Assembly: GCA_947579605.1 (NCBI GenBank)
Contig: OX388312.1
Coordinates: 21,599,313 to 21,663,312, forward strand
Direction of reading: 5' to 3'
Length of the DNA stretch: 64,000 bases
DNA from: Athripsodes cinereus
Lineage: Eukaryota; Arthropoda; Insecta; Trichoptera; Leptoceridae
The notes beneath the pieces were generated by a model, which did not search any database, was not told where the DNA came from, and was given only the letters and a program-made list of their open reading frames with translations. The stretch's first letter is position 1. Each line of letters opens with the position of its first letter. Positions 1 to 10,999 of this stretch are shown piece by piece. The translations under genes were made by a program, and so were the position numbers.

Positions 1-130
1 TTATTTATTAATTATTTCTTTACAGTACACTGATCACAATAAAATTATACAGAAAAATCCATTCAAATAAAATACAATCAATATACAGATGGCGAGTTAT
101 CGCAAAGACGTGATCTCTTCCAGCTTATCC
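1..130 (-). repeat. LINE 3'-UTR repeat (family B)
   Basis: Reading the minus strand, the copy carries GGAAGAGATCAC, then a GCGATAA block, and ends in an A/T-rich tail, matching the other family B copies in this window (14862, 35032, 57008). The window starts inside or at the tail. Confidence 0.55.
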
Positions 131-861
131 AAATACTATCAATATATTTATGTAGGTATCACATCACAGTGGAGAATCATATTTTGAAAATAGAACAATG
201 ACGATTTTATTTTTATTGATCGGGAAATCTTATAACAACTTGGTGTGGCAAGCCGAGAAAATAAAATAATATTATTATAAGGTTAGGATATGTACTGGGT
301 AGATATTTGGAAGAATCTAACAATCGGAGATAAAAGGATGTTTTGTTATCATAACATTATAGGAAACCATAGAACGACACCACCACCTACCTACTTGTGT
401 AGACATAATAATATTTTACATAGATTAAAATGTATGTATGGATGATGGTGTACGTACTCACCGCCTCCACAAAGTCTGCAGACTAGACGCGATTTGAATT
501 TGAAAATGTAAAGGAATAGTAAAAAAAAATAACACGGGGTGAAATATTAAGGTAACTATTAACTTAAAACCAGAATTCAATTGAAGAATAGTAATCTATC
601 AGAAAAAAGTTTTAAATAGGTTACACAAATTCCGTTTTTTTTTTACCTATATTTTTTACTATAGTCTTACCTAGAAAAATTAAGGACACTAGTTCAATAA
701 AAAAATTAAGAGTTTGGTCTCTGATTTTTTTATTGATGAAGGTAGAGATAGATGTAGGGAGATGTTTTCTTTGCTGGTTTAGAGTTGTGAGTGTTCTTGT
801 CTTTTATGTTTCTATGTGTTATGCTATTTGTTTTTATCATCTTTTTGTACTATTGTAATTT

Positions 862-1750
862 ATTTATTTATTTATTTATTCATTCACCAATGACACACTT
901 CAGATAATACATGTAAGTTGAAACAATATACAAGAGACAAAATAATATAAACAATGTATTACCCTATTTAAAAGTGCGTACAATTTTCACTAATCACAAT
1001 ATTTTAAGCCCATAAGGTTGTCATCTATAATAAAATTTAATTTAATTTATAAAATAAGAATAAAACAGTAGTAATACAATAAACAACACTAAAAAATTAA
1101 TAGTCATTACAAATCCACAATTAAAATTGAACAAATAAAAAAAAACTGAAAAACTATTCATTTAAAGAACAAATCAATAAAAAACCATTAAAAATTTAAA
1201 AAAAATTTAAAAAGTAAAAAGATTAAAAATTCAAAAGTAAAAAACTAAAAAAAAATCCTTACACTAACAACCCTGACAAACAGCAAGAGAATGGAAAGGG
1301 GAAAATCATTGGGATAAGTGGAACACCATCAAATAAGTAGGCAGTCAATTATATACTGTTCAAAATCTGCAAAACAGATATTTTAAAGCCACGAGGATTG
1401 CTCGCAAACATGTCGACGTCACAAAATCTATCGTTGTAGTTGCTTAATATACGGTAGAGGGGGTTACGCAAACCAGCATTAGTATGAGCTATACTTACGT
1501 TTAGAGGCCGGTTAGTTCTTCTTACTGAAGGTATGCGAAAACCGATTTTGGTCAATATTTGAGGGACATCAACCTCTGATGTACATACCTTCCTCAAAAT
1601 GCACGCATCCATCAATTCACGGCGCTTTGAGAGCTCCAATAGGTTCCCACAGAATGCATCACCGTACCTTCGTCCACACATTCGTAGAAATTTACGCTGT
1701 ACATGTTTATGTTGTTTGTTGTTAGCCCCAATACAGGTGCATTGTACCTA
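862..1750 (-). mobile_element. 5'-truncated LINE copy with reverse-transcriptase C-terminus
   Basis: The ORF at 1349-1681 (minus) encodes a tail of the type RTNRPLNVSIAHTNAGLRNP ... FDVDMF-like, the C-terminal region of insect non-LTR reverse transcriptase proteins. It is followed by AT-rich 3' UTR and an (AATA)n tail near 862-885. No catalytic RT motifs remain, so this is a dead copy. The family assignment rests on C-terminal pattern recognition only. Confidence 0.5.
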
Positions 1751-1830
1751 GTTGGGCAGCAACACCAACGCATTGTTAATTGTTACATAAATAATGTATT
1801 ATTATTGATATAAATGTGTTCTAAATATTT

Positions 1831-2127
1831 GCATTCAAATTATATAAAATCAATATACCTACAAAGCGCGAGTTTATAGCAAAGACGCAATCTCTTCCAA
1901 CTAACCCGAATAATATATGTTATGTATTTTAAATCTACTTTCCTAATTTATTCGTTCATTCATTCTTTATTGTGCATTAATGACAATGCACACAATTTTA
2001 CAGAGAAATGCATTCAAATTATATAAAATCAATATACCTACAAAGCGCGAGTTTATAACAAAGACGCAATCTCTTCCAACTAACCCGAATAATATATGTT
2101 ATGTTTTTTAAACCTACTTTCCTAAAA
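1831..2127 (-). repeat. LINE 3'-UTR repeat (family B), partly duplicated in tandem
   Basis: Two near-identical blocks (1831 to about 1948 and 2010-2127, spaced 179 bases) carry the family B core (GCGCGAGTTTAT, ATCTCTTCCAACTAACCCG). Only the second retains the outer end with the CATTCATTCTTTATTGTGC block at about 1950-2010. This is best read as a tandem duplication after insertion. Confidence 0.6.
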
Positions 2128-2129
2128 AA

Positions 2130-4260
2130 AAAAACTCCTAGAGTTTGAATTGAGCTATCATAAACAATGAAATACTTTCACTTTCTACTCCATTTGGGTA
2201 GTTTGAGCATGAAAAAAGTATATGAACTCATTTAAAAAAGTCTTTTCATTCAGTCAATCGTCTTTTATCGTTATAAGGTTTTGTGTTTTTTGATGTAACC
2301 ATTTTATGTATGAAATAAAATTAAATATCTATTAATTCTATTAATAAAATAAAAACTGTTAACGATTGTGATACTTTTGAAGGAAGCCATTTCAATTTAC
2401 CCTTCGCCCTAAAGAAAACATCTGATTGTTACAGATCATACGGTGACCATCAGTTTATCTAAGTTGAATTGAATTTATCTAAATTGAATAAGTGTAATTA
2501 GATGCTACTTTGTCAAAGTAAAAAAAAAATGGATGGAAATGATCAGGTGAAAATGGCAAATCAGAATGTACTCCACGCGTCTACGCAAATGGCAAATATA
2601 TGAAATAGATGGAGACAGATTCTTGACAAAAAAGGCATAAAAATACGGTTATACCAATATTTCATTAAAGTGACTCAAAGCCTTTATGACTAAGCTTACA
2701 TGTCGGAGCCTGGGTCACATTTTTAAAATATTGGTGAAACGTAATTTTGTAATATTTGTTAATATGAAGTTCTACAGAATAAATACTAACAAAATTCTAG
2801 ACAAGAGGCATGTTAGCCATAAACTTCAAAATCAAAGGACCAATAACAAAATACCCGTCATGAAGTTTATTTTTAATTCGACTTTATTAAATTCTTACTA
2901 TAGTTTTATTTTTATTTCACAATGTAAAATTATTTGATTTCCATCCACTTTCTTTTTGTCTCCAAAAATAATAAAACATTTCACGGTGAGCTACCGTTTA
3001 TTCCGTTAAATCAGAATAAATAAAAAAATTAACTATTTTAATGGAACCGTTTATATTTTGCCATTTGGTCACCAGAGTAGCGATAGAGAGAAGTGGTAGA
3101 TCGACAGGGATAGAAATACGTTTCAATATGAAAAATCATTTATGAGTTTGTGAGCTTTCTGAAAGCGATTTTAATTTATTTCTCACTTGTGGGATTTCCA
3201 TACACCGCAGAATCTTATTAAAGAAACGAATTAACTTCTCATAAGTACTGATACAGGGTTTATTTATTCTATTGCTTTTTGTATAAAAAGATCTACCCTT
3301 CATAATTTTGGGGTTGAAATTGGTAATTAAAATGAAAACCTTTATAGGTTTTGCATTGAACCCTACCGAATTAAAATAAATTAGTAAAACCTACCGATTT
3401 ATGATATGCATGTATTTTTTAATCTCAGAATAGGAAAAAAAAAACATTAATTGAACACAATCCCATAAATCTGTTTATGTAGTAAATATAGGAAAAACTA
3501 GTACCTACAATAACAAAAATAACGTATCTGCACATTTTGAAAGCTTTTAGTCTTTTGAAATAGCTTATAATTACTAAAAAATGATAAAAGTATTGTTAAC
3601 GAAGATGTCCACAACAAAAGCAAACGAAACGTTGTGTGATATACTCAGAAGGCCACAGTACTGTCGTCGAGACTTTATTGCTCCAGAAACATTATTTTTT
3701 CTCACACATGAAGTCATTGAATATTTTACAAAATTCTTTTTAAGTAGTTTGATACACGTTTTCAAAAAGTTTAAGTAACTGATATTTATTAAAACAATAT
3801 TCCTTCAAAGAGGCGGAATTGTGTTAAAAATAAACATTTATCTTTAAAAGATTTGAAATGATGAAACTTTATATCAGTCTATTAATCAAAATAAATTTTA
3901 AGATTTTAATTAATAATTACGTTTTTGTTTGGGATTACTTTTAAATTAATATCATATTATCCATTCGACGAAGAAACCATAAAAATAACTAATAAATTAC
4001 AAATATTTGATAAAATCAGTCTCGTTTTTGAAAAACGTAACATTTAATTTGTATAAAGGATACACGATATTATACTAATAGTAATAGGGAGGGATAAATT
4101 ATTAAATTTATCTTTTAAATATTTATTTTCGTTGAATAATTTGAAAGGCTTTATTGTGGCTAAACGTGATTGTTCATTACGTGGTGATGATGATGATGAT
4201 ACCTATATCTACCTTTGTATGCAATATTTCAAACTAAGTTACTTTATCAAAAATGCAGAA
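2130..4260. other. AT-rich intron sequence, no gene recognised
   Basis: Within the Gsc intron. Two overlapping opposite-strand ORFs near 3580-3770 (about 65 codons) match nothing I know. Confidence 0.5.
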
Positions 4261-4277
4261 AGTTTAATAAAAAAGGT

Positions 4278-4432
4278 GATTCATACCATAACTGTATTTC
4301 TTATAAATGGGGTAGCCAGCGAATTAACTGCGTGTAAAAAATATGCAAGTGGCCCTCTTTATATCAGTATAAGTTAAGACTTCTAAAATTGTTGACATGC
4401 TTCATCACTAAAGGGAATGTGTTGAATATTTA
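4278..4432 (+). repeat. Short interspersed repeat, family C
   Basis: Contains GGGGTAGCCAGC followed by AACTGC, the core shared by copies near 5838, 9690, 12232, 26365, 35240, 36900 and 58375. No coding potential. Confidence 0.5.
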
Positions 4433-4752
4433 AAAAAATCATATAATTATCTTTCTGTACTTAAAGTAACATTAAGAAAGCTAGTCTTTCAATTCAGATA
4501 TACGTGCAAGCTATACGTACAGTAAGTTAGCAAGGAGGCATACATCAATAGCCAAATAAAAATTATGGTAAATAAATATACATCAGCTGAGATATGATGA
4601 CTAATATGAGAGCTGCCCCTGGCTCGCTCATCTGAGATCCCTATAGGGAGCCCATGATGAGTTTGATAAGAAGAAAGAGTGGTATGTGTTGTCCATAATA
4701 ATTTAAAATATATTGTGAAAATTGTCAAATGTACCTATTGTAAGAGGGGAAA

Positions 4753-4812
4753 TAAAAGAATTTCATTTCATTTCATTTCATTTCATTTCATTTCATTTCA
4801 TTTCATTTCAAT
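4753..4812 (+). repeat. (TTTCA)n microsatellite
   Basis: About ten perfect copies of the pentamer TTTCA, located 200 bases before the last Gsc exon, inside the intron. Confidence 0.9.
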
Positions 4813-5014
4813 ATGTACCTATTCTTGTTCTTGCACAAGTTCTTGCACAATTTCGTAGAAGTTTGAAATGGTGTTTCGCAGAATGGTGTTCGAACCTGGA
4901 ATTCTCTAAAGCTTAATTTAATATAATTATTTTAAGATTAATTTTAAAATTGTAGGAATTTATCGTAACATTGTGTAAGTGGGTAAACCATATTTTTTTT
5001 TTATATTGTTTCAG

Positions 5015-5182
5015 GTTTGGTTCAAAAACAGACGAGCAAAATGGAGAAAACAAAAACGTGAAGAACAAGAGAGACTAAGGAGGTTACAAGAAGACGCAGG
5101 TTCCACAGCTGCCAATGTTTCTGCTCATTTACCATCAATGCATTACTCCGATGAAGACTCTTCAGATCTAGAAGTAGCTTAA
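5015..5182 (+). CDS. Gsc: Goosecoid-type homeobox protein, last coding exon
   Basis: The exon starts after a pyrimidine-rich acceptor ending TTTCAG at 5014 and encodes the last homeodomain residues (47-60) plus a short acidic tail. The recognition-helix core [15 protein letters not shown] is visible, with Lys at homeodomain position 50, so this is a K50 (Bicoid-type) paired-like protein that should bind TAATCC-like sites as a nuclear transcription factor. The following [12 protein letters not shown] stretch and the terminal SSDLEVA match insect Goosecoid as I remember it. Otx and Pitx differ after the homeodomain. An intron between homeodomain residues 46 and 47 is usual for this class. No upstream exon was recognised in 1-5014, so the rest of the gene lies left of the window behind an intron of at least 5 kb. 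A possible AATAAA signal sits at 5210-5215, only 28 bases past the stop; a longer 3' UTR is possible. Confidence 0.82.
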   Translation, partial: VWFKNRRAKWRKQKREEQERLRRLQEDAGSTAANVSAHLPSMHYSDEDSSDLEVA

Positions 5183-5837
5183 AATTTAAAACAATGTCTT
5201 CATCAGAGGAATAAATTAGGTGGTACGGTGGTACAATAATTATCTCACATTATGTACATATTTACATATTATTTGAATAGATACTTATCAATCTCCGGTA
5301 TGTCCACCAGGTACAAAATTTCACTTTATTATATGGGCACATAGAGAATCGTTTTTACTTTGGTTAAGTTTTGATCTTACTCACGTATGTCCACAGATTT
5401 ATTAGGAAAATACTGTCTAAAAAATCAAATTCAAATGTCGCGTGTGCTGTGTTGTTCCGCCATTTTATTAAAAAATTAATACTTATAGCAGTTAAAATGG
5501 ATACAATTGTTAAAATTGTTGATCCTGACAAAGCAAGGAAAAGAAGTAAAATAAAAAATGTCCATTATCTCATTTTCACTTATGATGGACATATTGGTGT
5601 ATGATAAGTATCTACTCAATTTTTTAGACACATATCGATAGGCAACATGTTGAAATTTTGCCATAGATCCTTATAATATTGAGTACTGTCTCGAATCCTT
5701 CTTTTATTCAAAAGTTTACGAGTCCGCGGTAAAGAATAGGTTCTATTCTACTCTTTTCTGTAAGTTTTCGAGTGTCCTGTAAATGGCATGTACCTATTCG
5801 TAGAATCTCACCTATAAGACAATCAACATCTAGAATC

Positions 5838-5955
5838 CACTGATGAGACATGCCATCCATCTTGAATGTCTTATTTTTATCGACACAGAGAAGACGATCT
5901 GACTTGCAGTTACTCTGCTGGCTACCCCTCTTGTGAGGTATGCCGTGATGTTATA
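5838..5955 (-). repeat. Family C repeat
   Basis: The minus strand carries the GGGTAGCCAGC core, and the other end has the conserved GACATGCCATCCATCTTGAA segment in plus orientation. Confidence 0.5.
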
Positions 5956-6210
5956 TATAGATAGATTTGACTATAGAATCTTATAATATTGAGGAGTATC
6001 TCCACTCTTTTACTGAAAGGTTTACCTGTCCCATGATTTATTAACATTTTGCTTACAAGGTGTAAATTTATCATTTTGACTTCGGTGATGAAACTTGCGA
6101 CCCACAGTGGATGTCTCTTTTATCGTTTTTTTTATGGAGTTGTAGATAGGTTTATTTAATTTTCATAACATGCCTGTATTCACTATATTTACGGTGATTT
6201 AAAGAAAGAA

Positions 6211-6327
6211 AATATGCATTTTCCTCCTAAAGGAGTTTGCCCAATCTACAATATGCATTTTCCTCCTAAAGAAGTTTGCCCAATATACAATATGCATTTT
6301 CCTCCTAAAGAAGTATGTACAATTGTA
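6211..6327. repeat. 39-bp tandem repeat, three copies
   Basis: The unit starts AATATGCATTTTCCTCCTAA and recurs at 6211, 6250 and 6289. The third copy has drifted at its end. Confidence 0.85.
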
Positions 6328-8312
6328 CAATCTGTTGCATCTTACTATTGAAATATCTGGCAGAAGATTAAGCAACAAAAATACATTATATAATATTACT
6401 TACAATAAATTTTACTTCCTACATTAAATGTATATAATTTAGATAGGTATTGTTGCCATTACCAGTTATAATTATTCTTTTTATAATCAAAGCATTATGT
6501 TGCCATTTCGTTACCCAACACACGTTGATCGCATTTGGTCATTACGTAAAAAAAATGACGAATGCGTAGGAAGAACCTACATAAGAATTCATACAACAAC
6601 AAAAAAGAGCAATAACAATTTATTAAACCTTTAAATAGATTTCAAAGATTGCCAAAAACAATAAAATAATGTATATACCTACCCACTAATTTTTGTAAAT
6701 AGAAATTTGTTTTTATTTTTTATTAATTATATAACACTAATTGTTGTTGTGCCATATTATATAAAGACTGTACCTTTATACTTGAGTAATTTAGTTTTAT
6801 TTTAAAACAAAATATTTTTTCTTTCAAAAAATCATTGAATGGAACTGTTACGCCTATCCAAGATTGTGTATTTATATTTCGTTAACCTGAAATACTTTGA
6901 GAATATAAAATTTTTGTTCTGTAACTATTGAAATTATTAAGATCATCACAATATCAGAAAATAATCACGTAACAATGATAATAATATTTATAAATTGTAA
7001 GAGTAGATATAGATATTTCCATATTCTTACACACAATAACTTTGCTTGTATTTGACGTTGCACGTTTGAAATGGAAAATCATCAGTTGAAAAAAAATTGT
7101 TTCGGAGTTAATTGATAAAAAGACTTTGAAAAATGTATACCTATGCAGTTTCTCTTTAATAAAATAATAAAGGCACTTATGTTTTTGAAGGGTTTCTATA
7201 TTACGCTCTACCTTTGAGGGCAATATTAATATTTTTACGTGATAAAACAACACTTGTAATAAAAAAAATTGAGCACGTAAAAATTTTAGATGTGCAACGA
7301 CAACATATTATTATTAATTGTTATCTAATTAGTAAAGATACATAAGTATTGAATTTGGGTGCATCGCCAATAGTTAGGTAGGTATATTATATAAAAAAGA
7401 TAAGTCTTAATATAAGTATTACTTGAAACTAGTCGATTTGTATAAAAAATATGCCAATAAAAGTATATATCATTATAACGTAGTTTAGAGTATAATTAGA
7501 CCATTAGGATGGTTCGTTAAAAAATTTAATAAAAATATTGTTGATTAGGTGTTACTTTTAGGTATAAAAAGTGTAAATATTATGTACTTATTACAACTAA
7601 CAATTAGCACAATGTAATCTTAAATATCTATTGAACATTCCCAATTTATTTATATAAATATTAAAATATAATCTGAAAACATTACAAAATAATTTATTTT
7701 AGTTATGTTTTGTTTTAATTTTAGTTTTGTTTTAAACCACGCTGTGTTAGATTTTATAATATCTAGAACAAGCAATGCTTTGTTAGTTCTTACCAAAGGT
7801 CATTTATTTCAATGTACCCATATTCTGAGCTCCACAAGCAAACTTAAAGAAAGTAACAGCTGATGTGCTATAATAATTGAAGTTATATTATAAAGTGAAG
7901 GGCATCAAGATAGATAACATTTACCGCATTTATATGATACGATGTATGTATTTATGAAATTTCTGTATAAAAGTAAAAATACAATATAATAACATAATAA
8001 TATATCAAAATGGTGTGAATTATTTTTACCCCAACATTTCTTTATACGAATAAGATAATATAACTGGAGAACTTATTGACAGACACTTCTTCTAAAAAAA
8101 ATGATCAGACTCTCGTAAATATGAAATTCATGTATCTACCTAGGTTACGTCCAACGTAGAGGCTCCCTAAGGATCGAGGACTTTGAGACATTATCCTGTT
8201 TGCCCATACCTAGCTATGCTAATGAATGGGAGGTAAGTAGGTATATTAAAAAAAGCAAAGTGTCAATTAAAATTAAGTTTATTTTCGAACATTACACACC
8301 GACATAATCTAG

Positions 8313-8871
8313 TTATCTAATTAATGCGTAAAAGTCAGTTCCAAGTTGCACAGAAGAATATGTATATGGCCATGGTAATGAATATGTGTATGCCGCTAAA
8401 GGTCTATAGTACTGGTAATAAACTTGAGCCGATGATACTCCAATAAAAGCCACAAATATCAAAATCTAAAAATCATAAAATATTAACATTATTGATAAAA
8501 AGAAAATATTATATACCTACTTATAATTAAGTTTGGACTTTCAATCGAAAGTTCTCAAGCTCGATTTCTTCCGCTGCTGACCAATTCCACCTAAACCACA
8601 CAAGCACACTCGTATCTTTTGCTTGCTCAAGAGTGTTTGGATAGGTATATTTTAATTTATTACAAACCAATAATATATTGAAAAATAAAAATAACAACCT
8701 CAATAAAAATATATTTTTTAGTTCAGTATTTTCTTTTCTAGGTAGGAATATTAATACAACTAATTAAAAAATTGTCTCAGTAGGTAGTTGATTTAAAATA
8801 CCTAAATGAATTCATAAATATTTTCACTTTAACCAGAGATTAAATTCACTTACCATTAGCTTTAGAAACAT
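8313..8871 (-). CDS. Small secreted tyrosine-rich peptide, two exons
   Basis: Exon 1 (8854-8871) encodes MFLKLM and ends at a GTAAGT donor. Exon 2 (8313-8465) follows a TTTTTAG acceptor and adds 50 codons and a stop. The 56-residue product begins with a clear signal peptide (MFLKLMILIFVAFIGVSSA) and leaves a mature peptide of about 37 residues starting QVYYQYYRPL, with nine tyrosines, no cysteine and a SLPWPYTY segment. The gene has its own core promoter (TATA at 8958-8965, initiator near 8933) and an AATAAA 30 bases past the stop (plus strand 8278-8283). I do not recognise the family. By size and composition it resembles small insect cuticular or NPLP4-like secreted peptides, which is inference only. 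The 388-base intron after codon 6, inside the signal peptide, is an arrangement common in insect cuticle-type genes. Confidence 0.75.
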
Positions 8872-8957
8872 TTTCTCAAAAAGAAATTTAATCACTCTGC
8901 AAGTGTATACGTTTAGCAAATTGAATAGCAACTGTGAAATGACATCGAGATCCATCT

Positions 8958-8965
8958 TATTTATA
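8958..8965 (-). promoter_or_regulatory. TATA box of the small secreted-peptide gene
   Basis: The minus strand reads TATAAATA. A CACAGT initiator-like motif lies downstream at 8931-8936, placing the TATA box about 32 bases before the likely start site (8933). That is the standard spacing. The predicted 5' UTR is about 62 bases. Confidence 0.65.
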
Positions 8966-9689
8966 ATCTTTTGTAGAAACATATTATCATTGTAAAATAT
9001 ATTATTATATTTGCATGGTCAATACTGATTTTTTACTTACGGTAAATACATCTCAAAAAATATTATTTTTGACGGGAAAAAATAAAATGTTACAAATATG
9101 AAACAAAGTAATTAATAAATATAAAGCTGTCTGCAAGGAAATACATACAACATTCCATAAAAAGTTAATAGCCTCATCTACGTATATAAATAATTAATTG
9201 TCTTTTGGATTGAAATTTATTTTACATCGACATATCTGAGAAAAAATAAAATCTAGTTTCTGACTCTTCATTGGCTGAACATATTGTGTTTGGATTTTGT
9301 TCAGTTTTAATTTTACTTTTATTCAATTTTATCTTAAATAAATATACTTTTAATTTCCTGTCATTACTACATTTTACATTGTTTTAGTTATTATTGTTTT
9401 TAATTGTTAGACTTTCATTGATTAATCTTACTACTTAATATTTTATCGTAATTTACTGACTACTATATAATTTTATTTAATTTGAATTTTATTCTCACCA
9501 TATACATAATTTTATTTCTTAATGTTTCTCTGTTTACCGTTGGTCTGTTGGTGCTATAAATTTATTATTTTATATTTTTTTTTATGTCACCGTTAATTTT
9601 TATATTAGTATAATTAATTGTATCCAAACATGTAAAAGGATTGTGCCGTGTGTTTTTGTAAAATAAATAAAATAAAAATAAAATATCCA

Positions 9690-9775
9690 TCTTGAATAAC
9701 TTACTTTTTATTGGTACGGAGAAGATAACCTCCGTGTTTATTTCTTGGAGTTAATCTACTAGCTACCACAGGTAC
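9690..9775 (-). repeat. Family C repeat, diverged
   Basis: Contains CCATCTTGAATAACTTAC ... GAGAAGATAACC ... CTAGCTACC in the same order as the copy at 5838. It follows an A-rich (AATAAA)n stretch at 9661-9685. Confidence 0.4.
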
Positions 9776-10042
9776 AGACAGAGAGAGATTTTTTATCATA
9801 TTATATTTCCTTTCTTAGGTTACCATAATACCGACGAATCATTTAGAACAAAAGCTGGATACACACGTATAGATTTATCTGTACAATTAGAACAATAATA
9901 TATCTCTGATTTGTCAAATCTTAGAGATAAATTTGCAGGTTAGTGTTGTCTATAAAAACTGAAAGATCAACGATAAATTGGTTATGAATAGTGACAGATA
10001 AATTGGTCCATTTTATCTGTGATGCAATACTGTTCAGCATAA

Positions 10043-10919
10043 GCTGGATACACACGTAAAGATAAATCTCACCGATAAATCGTACCAATAAATCGGCAGA
10101 TAAATTGGTTTAAAATATCGTTAAGATAAATCGGTCTTTTGACACTAACAAACAAAATTATCTAAGCGATTTTGTGTCACCAATTTGTCGGTCAGTTAAT
10201 TTGGTACATGATTGTATGCTGAACAGTATTGCATCACAATCATGTACCAAATTAACTGACCGACAAATTGGTGACACAAAATCGCTTATGTGGCGTTCTC
10301 ACTTTGGCGAATATCGCCAGGCACCAAAATATCACCAGCCATTTGAACCGTGTAAACAAAATGGCAGCTAGTCTGAAACGATAAAAACCAGTAGAAACGA
10401 TATCGTCTCGAGTTGACCACCTTCCAACATTTTCGGCCGATTGAATGATTCGCGCATGCGCAGATGTGCGCGACGTTCGTATCTATGGTAAAAACTTTAT
10501 AACCTATAAATTTTATAATGTTTCCCGCTTCGTGACAGCTGTTATCTTTGTTGTTGGTTTGTGGTGTTTGTTTCCTTAATTAAAAGGCGCCTTATAACAT
10601 CTACTATAACATTTTCGACTAAAAATAAGCACTTCGCGATCTCCATCTCGACGCCATTTTGAAAACAGTGTCAAAATCAAAGCGCATCTGACAGATCGTT
10701 TCTAAATCGGTGGACTGTGTGAACAGGTGTGACGATCAATGGGCGTACGGCGAATTTTGTTTTTTCGCCTGGCGTTATATTTTGAAATTCGCCAAATGTG
10801 AACACCCCATTTGATAAATTTGCTTGTTAGTGTCAAAAGACCGATTTATCTCAACGATATTTTAAACCAATTTATCTGACGATTTATCGGTGAGATTTAT
10901 CTTTACGTGTGTATCCAGC
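10043..10919. mobile_element. Fold-back PIF/Harbinger-like MITE, interrupted by a second MITE
   Basis: The ends are perfect inverted repeats beginning GCTGGATACACACGTAAAGA, and the element is flanked by TAA on both sides (10040-10042 and 10920-10922). The arms extend through AT-rich inverted sequence containing GATAAATCGG words, and the inner part (10170-10288) is itself a hairpin around 10216-10235. The PIF/Harbinger assignment rests on the 3-base TAA duplication. A second element (10289-10809) is inserted inside. Confidence 0.65.
10289..10809 (-). mobile_element. PIF/Harbinger-like MITE, copy 1
   Basis: About 521 bp with terminal inverted repeats of the type TGGGGTGTTCACATTTGGCG, flanked by TTA on the left and TTT on the right (one mismatch in the presumed 3-base duplication). 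It is the reverse complement of the element at 31180-31683. A 34-codon ORF starting MEIAKCLF stays open in both copies. Confidence 0.75.
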
Positions 10920-10999
10920 TAAAGAATGTGAATGATTGTCTCTTGTAGGAAACATTCACTCGAATAATTTTGATGAATTCTAACGTTACGCAAAGATAT

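Noticed and set aside
3574..3778. Overlapping opposite-strand ORFs of about 65 codons in the Gsc intron
   Set aside because: No recognisable protein, no splice or signal evidence, and the length is expected by chance in this DNA.
4979..5014. ATG at 4979 as the start of a separate 67-residue protein
   Set aside because: The sequence before 5015 is a polypyrimidine tract and splice acceptor; homeodomain homology begins exactly at 5015.
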